Shown here one piece after another: positions 63,829-64,000 of a stretch of 64,000 nucleotides of DNA (its first letter is position 1; every line of letters begins with the position of its first letter). The notes beneath the pieces were generated by a model, which saw nothing but the letters and a program-made list of their open reading frames with translations, had not been told where the DNA came from and did not search any database. The position numbers and the translations under genes were made by a program. The stretch covers positions 806,001 through 870,000 of the forward strand of contig NZ_CP006018.1 of NCBI RefSeq assembly GCF_000706765.1. Reading direction: 5' to 3'. Source of the DNA: Bifidobacterium [indicum] DSM 20214 = LMG 11587 (GTDB lineage Bacteria > Actinomycetota > Actinomycetes > Actinomycetales > Bifidobacteriaceae).

Positions 63829-64000
63829 TCAGTGGGGTTTATGCGGGAGTTCCCGAGCGGATACGGTGACGTCCATCCCCTTGATTCTCAGACGCCTTGC
63901 CAATTCATCGGCCATGGCCACTGAACGGTGCTGACCACCCGTGCAGCCGAAGGCGATGGTGACATAATGCTTGTCCTCCCGGGCATACCCGTCGACGGCC
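63829..64000 (-). CDS. rapZ: RapZ/YvcJ-type nucleotide-binding protein, C-terminal end
   Basis: Only the last 57 or so codons are in the window. The frame reads [27 protein letters not shown], the GCTGGxHRSV signature of the RapZ C-terminal domain, and ends ARELPHKPH at TGA 63829-63831. RapZ-type proteins bind nucleotides and, in enterobacteria, an sRNA that controls amino-sugar synthesis; the actinobacterial role is unknown. The start lies outside the window. Confidence 0.9.
   Translation of the reverse strand, partial: AVDGYAREDKHYVTIAFGCTGGQHRSVAMADELARRLRIKGMDVTVSARELPHKPH

Overview
The window is a chromosomal segment of a high-GC actinobacterium, very probably a Bifidobacterium. The evidence is a cytidylate kinase fused to the GTPase Der, a eukaryotic-type UTP-glucose-1-phosphate uridylyltransferase, adjacent transketolase and transaldolase genes (the carbon backbone of the bifid shunt), a phosphatidylinositol mannoside cluster after thrS, and the order rapZ-whiA-pgk-tpiA-secG. 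The presence of sucCD and a succinate-semialdehyde dehydrogenase hints at an insect-gut lineage, but that is inference. Nearly all identifications come from reading protein motifs by eye; no database search was possible.

Layout. 1-5.5 kb: helicase (HelY-like, cut by the window edge), a small membrane protein, a fused PafB-PafC-type WYL regulator and ugpA. 5.7-14.9 kb: tRNA-Pro(GGG) followed by a decayed integrated element. An 18-bp piece of the tRNA 3' end recurs 9.1 kb away, next to a broken excisionase, a broken tyrosine integrase, an ECF sigma factor/ABC exporter/lipoprotein operon, a GrpB protein, an MFS remnant, a second excisionase fragment and a DUF1648 membrane protein. 15.0-20.2 kb: an operon on the minus strand with a lantibiotic-immunity-type ABC exporter, a frameshifted lipoprotein and a two-component system, preceded by a long dyad. 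20.9-26 kb: accessory genes (ApeA/HEPN-like protein, radical SAM protein, bL12-like small protein, ClbS-like protein, HTH plus zinc-ribbon regulator).

26-48 kb is core: cmk-der, rluB, aquaporin, DUF3017, aldehyde dehydrogenase, then a long minus-strand run thrS-pgsA-patA-pimA-yebC-ruvC-ruvA-ruvB-yajC-apt-sucC-sucD-DUF6350-purH, with a perfect SOS box before ruvA. 48.2-48.6 kb: four tRNAs (Gly, Cys, Val, Val). 49-54 kb: a YheO/DauR-like regulator divergent from a DHA2 drug exporter, uppP, and a fructosamine-kinase-like gene. 54-60 kb: hrcA-dnaJ under a CIRCE element, divergent from tkt-tal. 60-64 kb: secG, tpiA, pgk, whiA and the end of rapZ.

Points that deserve most attention are the tRNA-Pro element with its sigma/ABC cargo, the peptide-antibiotic-type ABC/two-component operon with its operator-like palindromes, the HEPN protein lacking the usual catalytic arginine, and a series of single-base indels (ruvC, yajC, a lipoprotein, integrase, excisionase) that are either genuine decay or sequencing errors.
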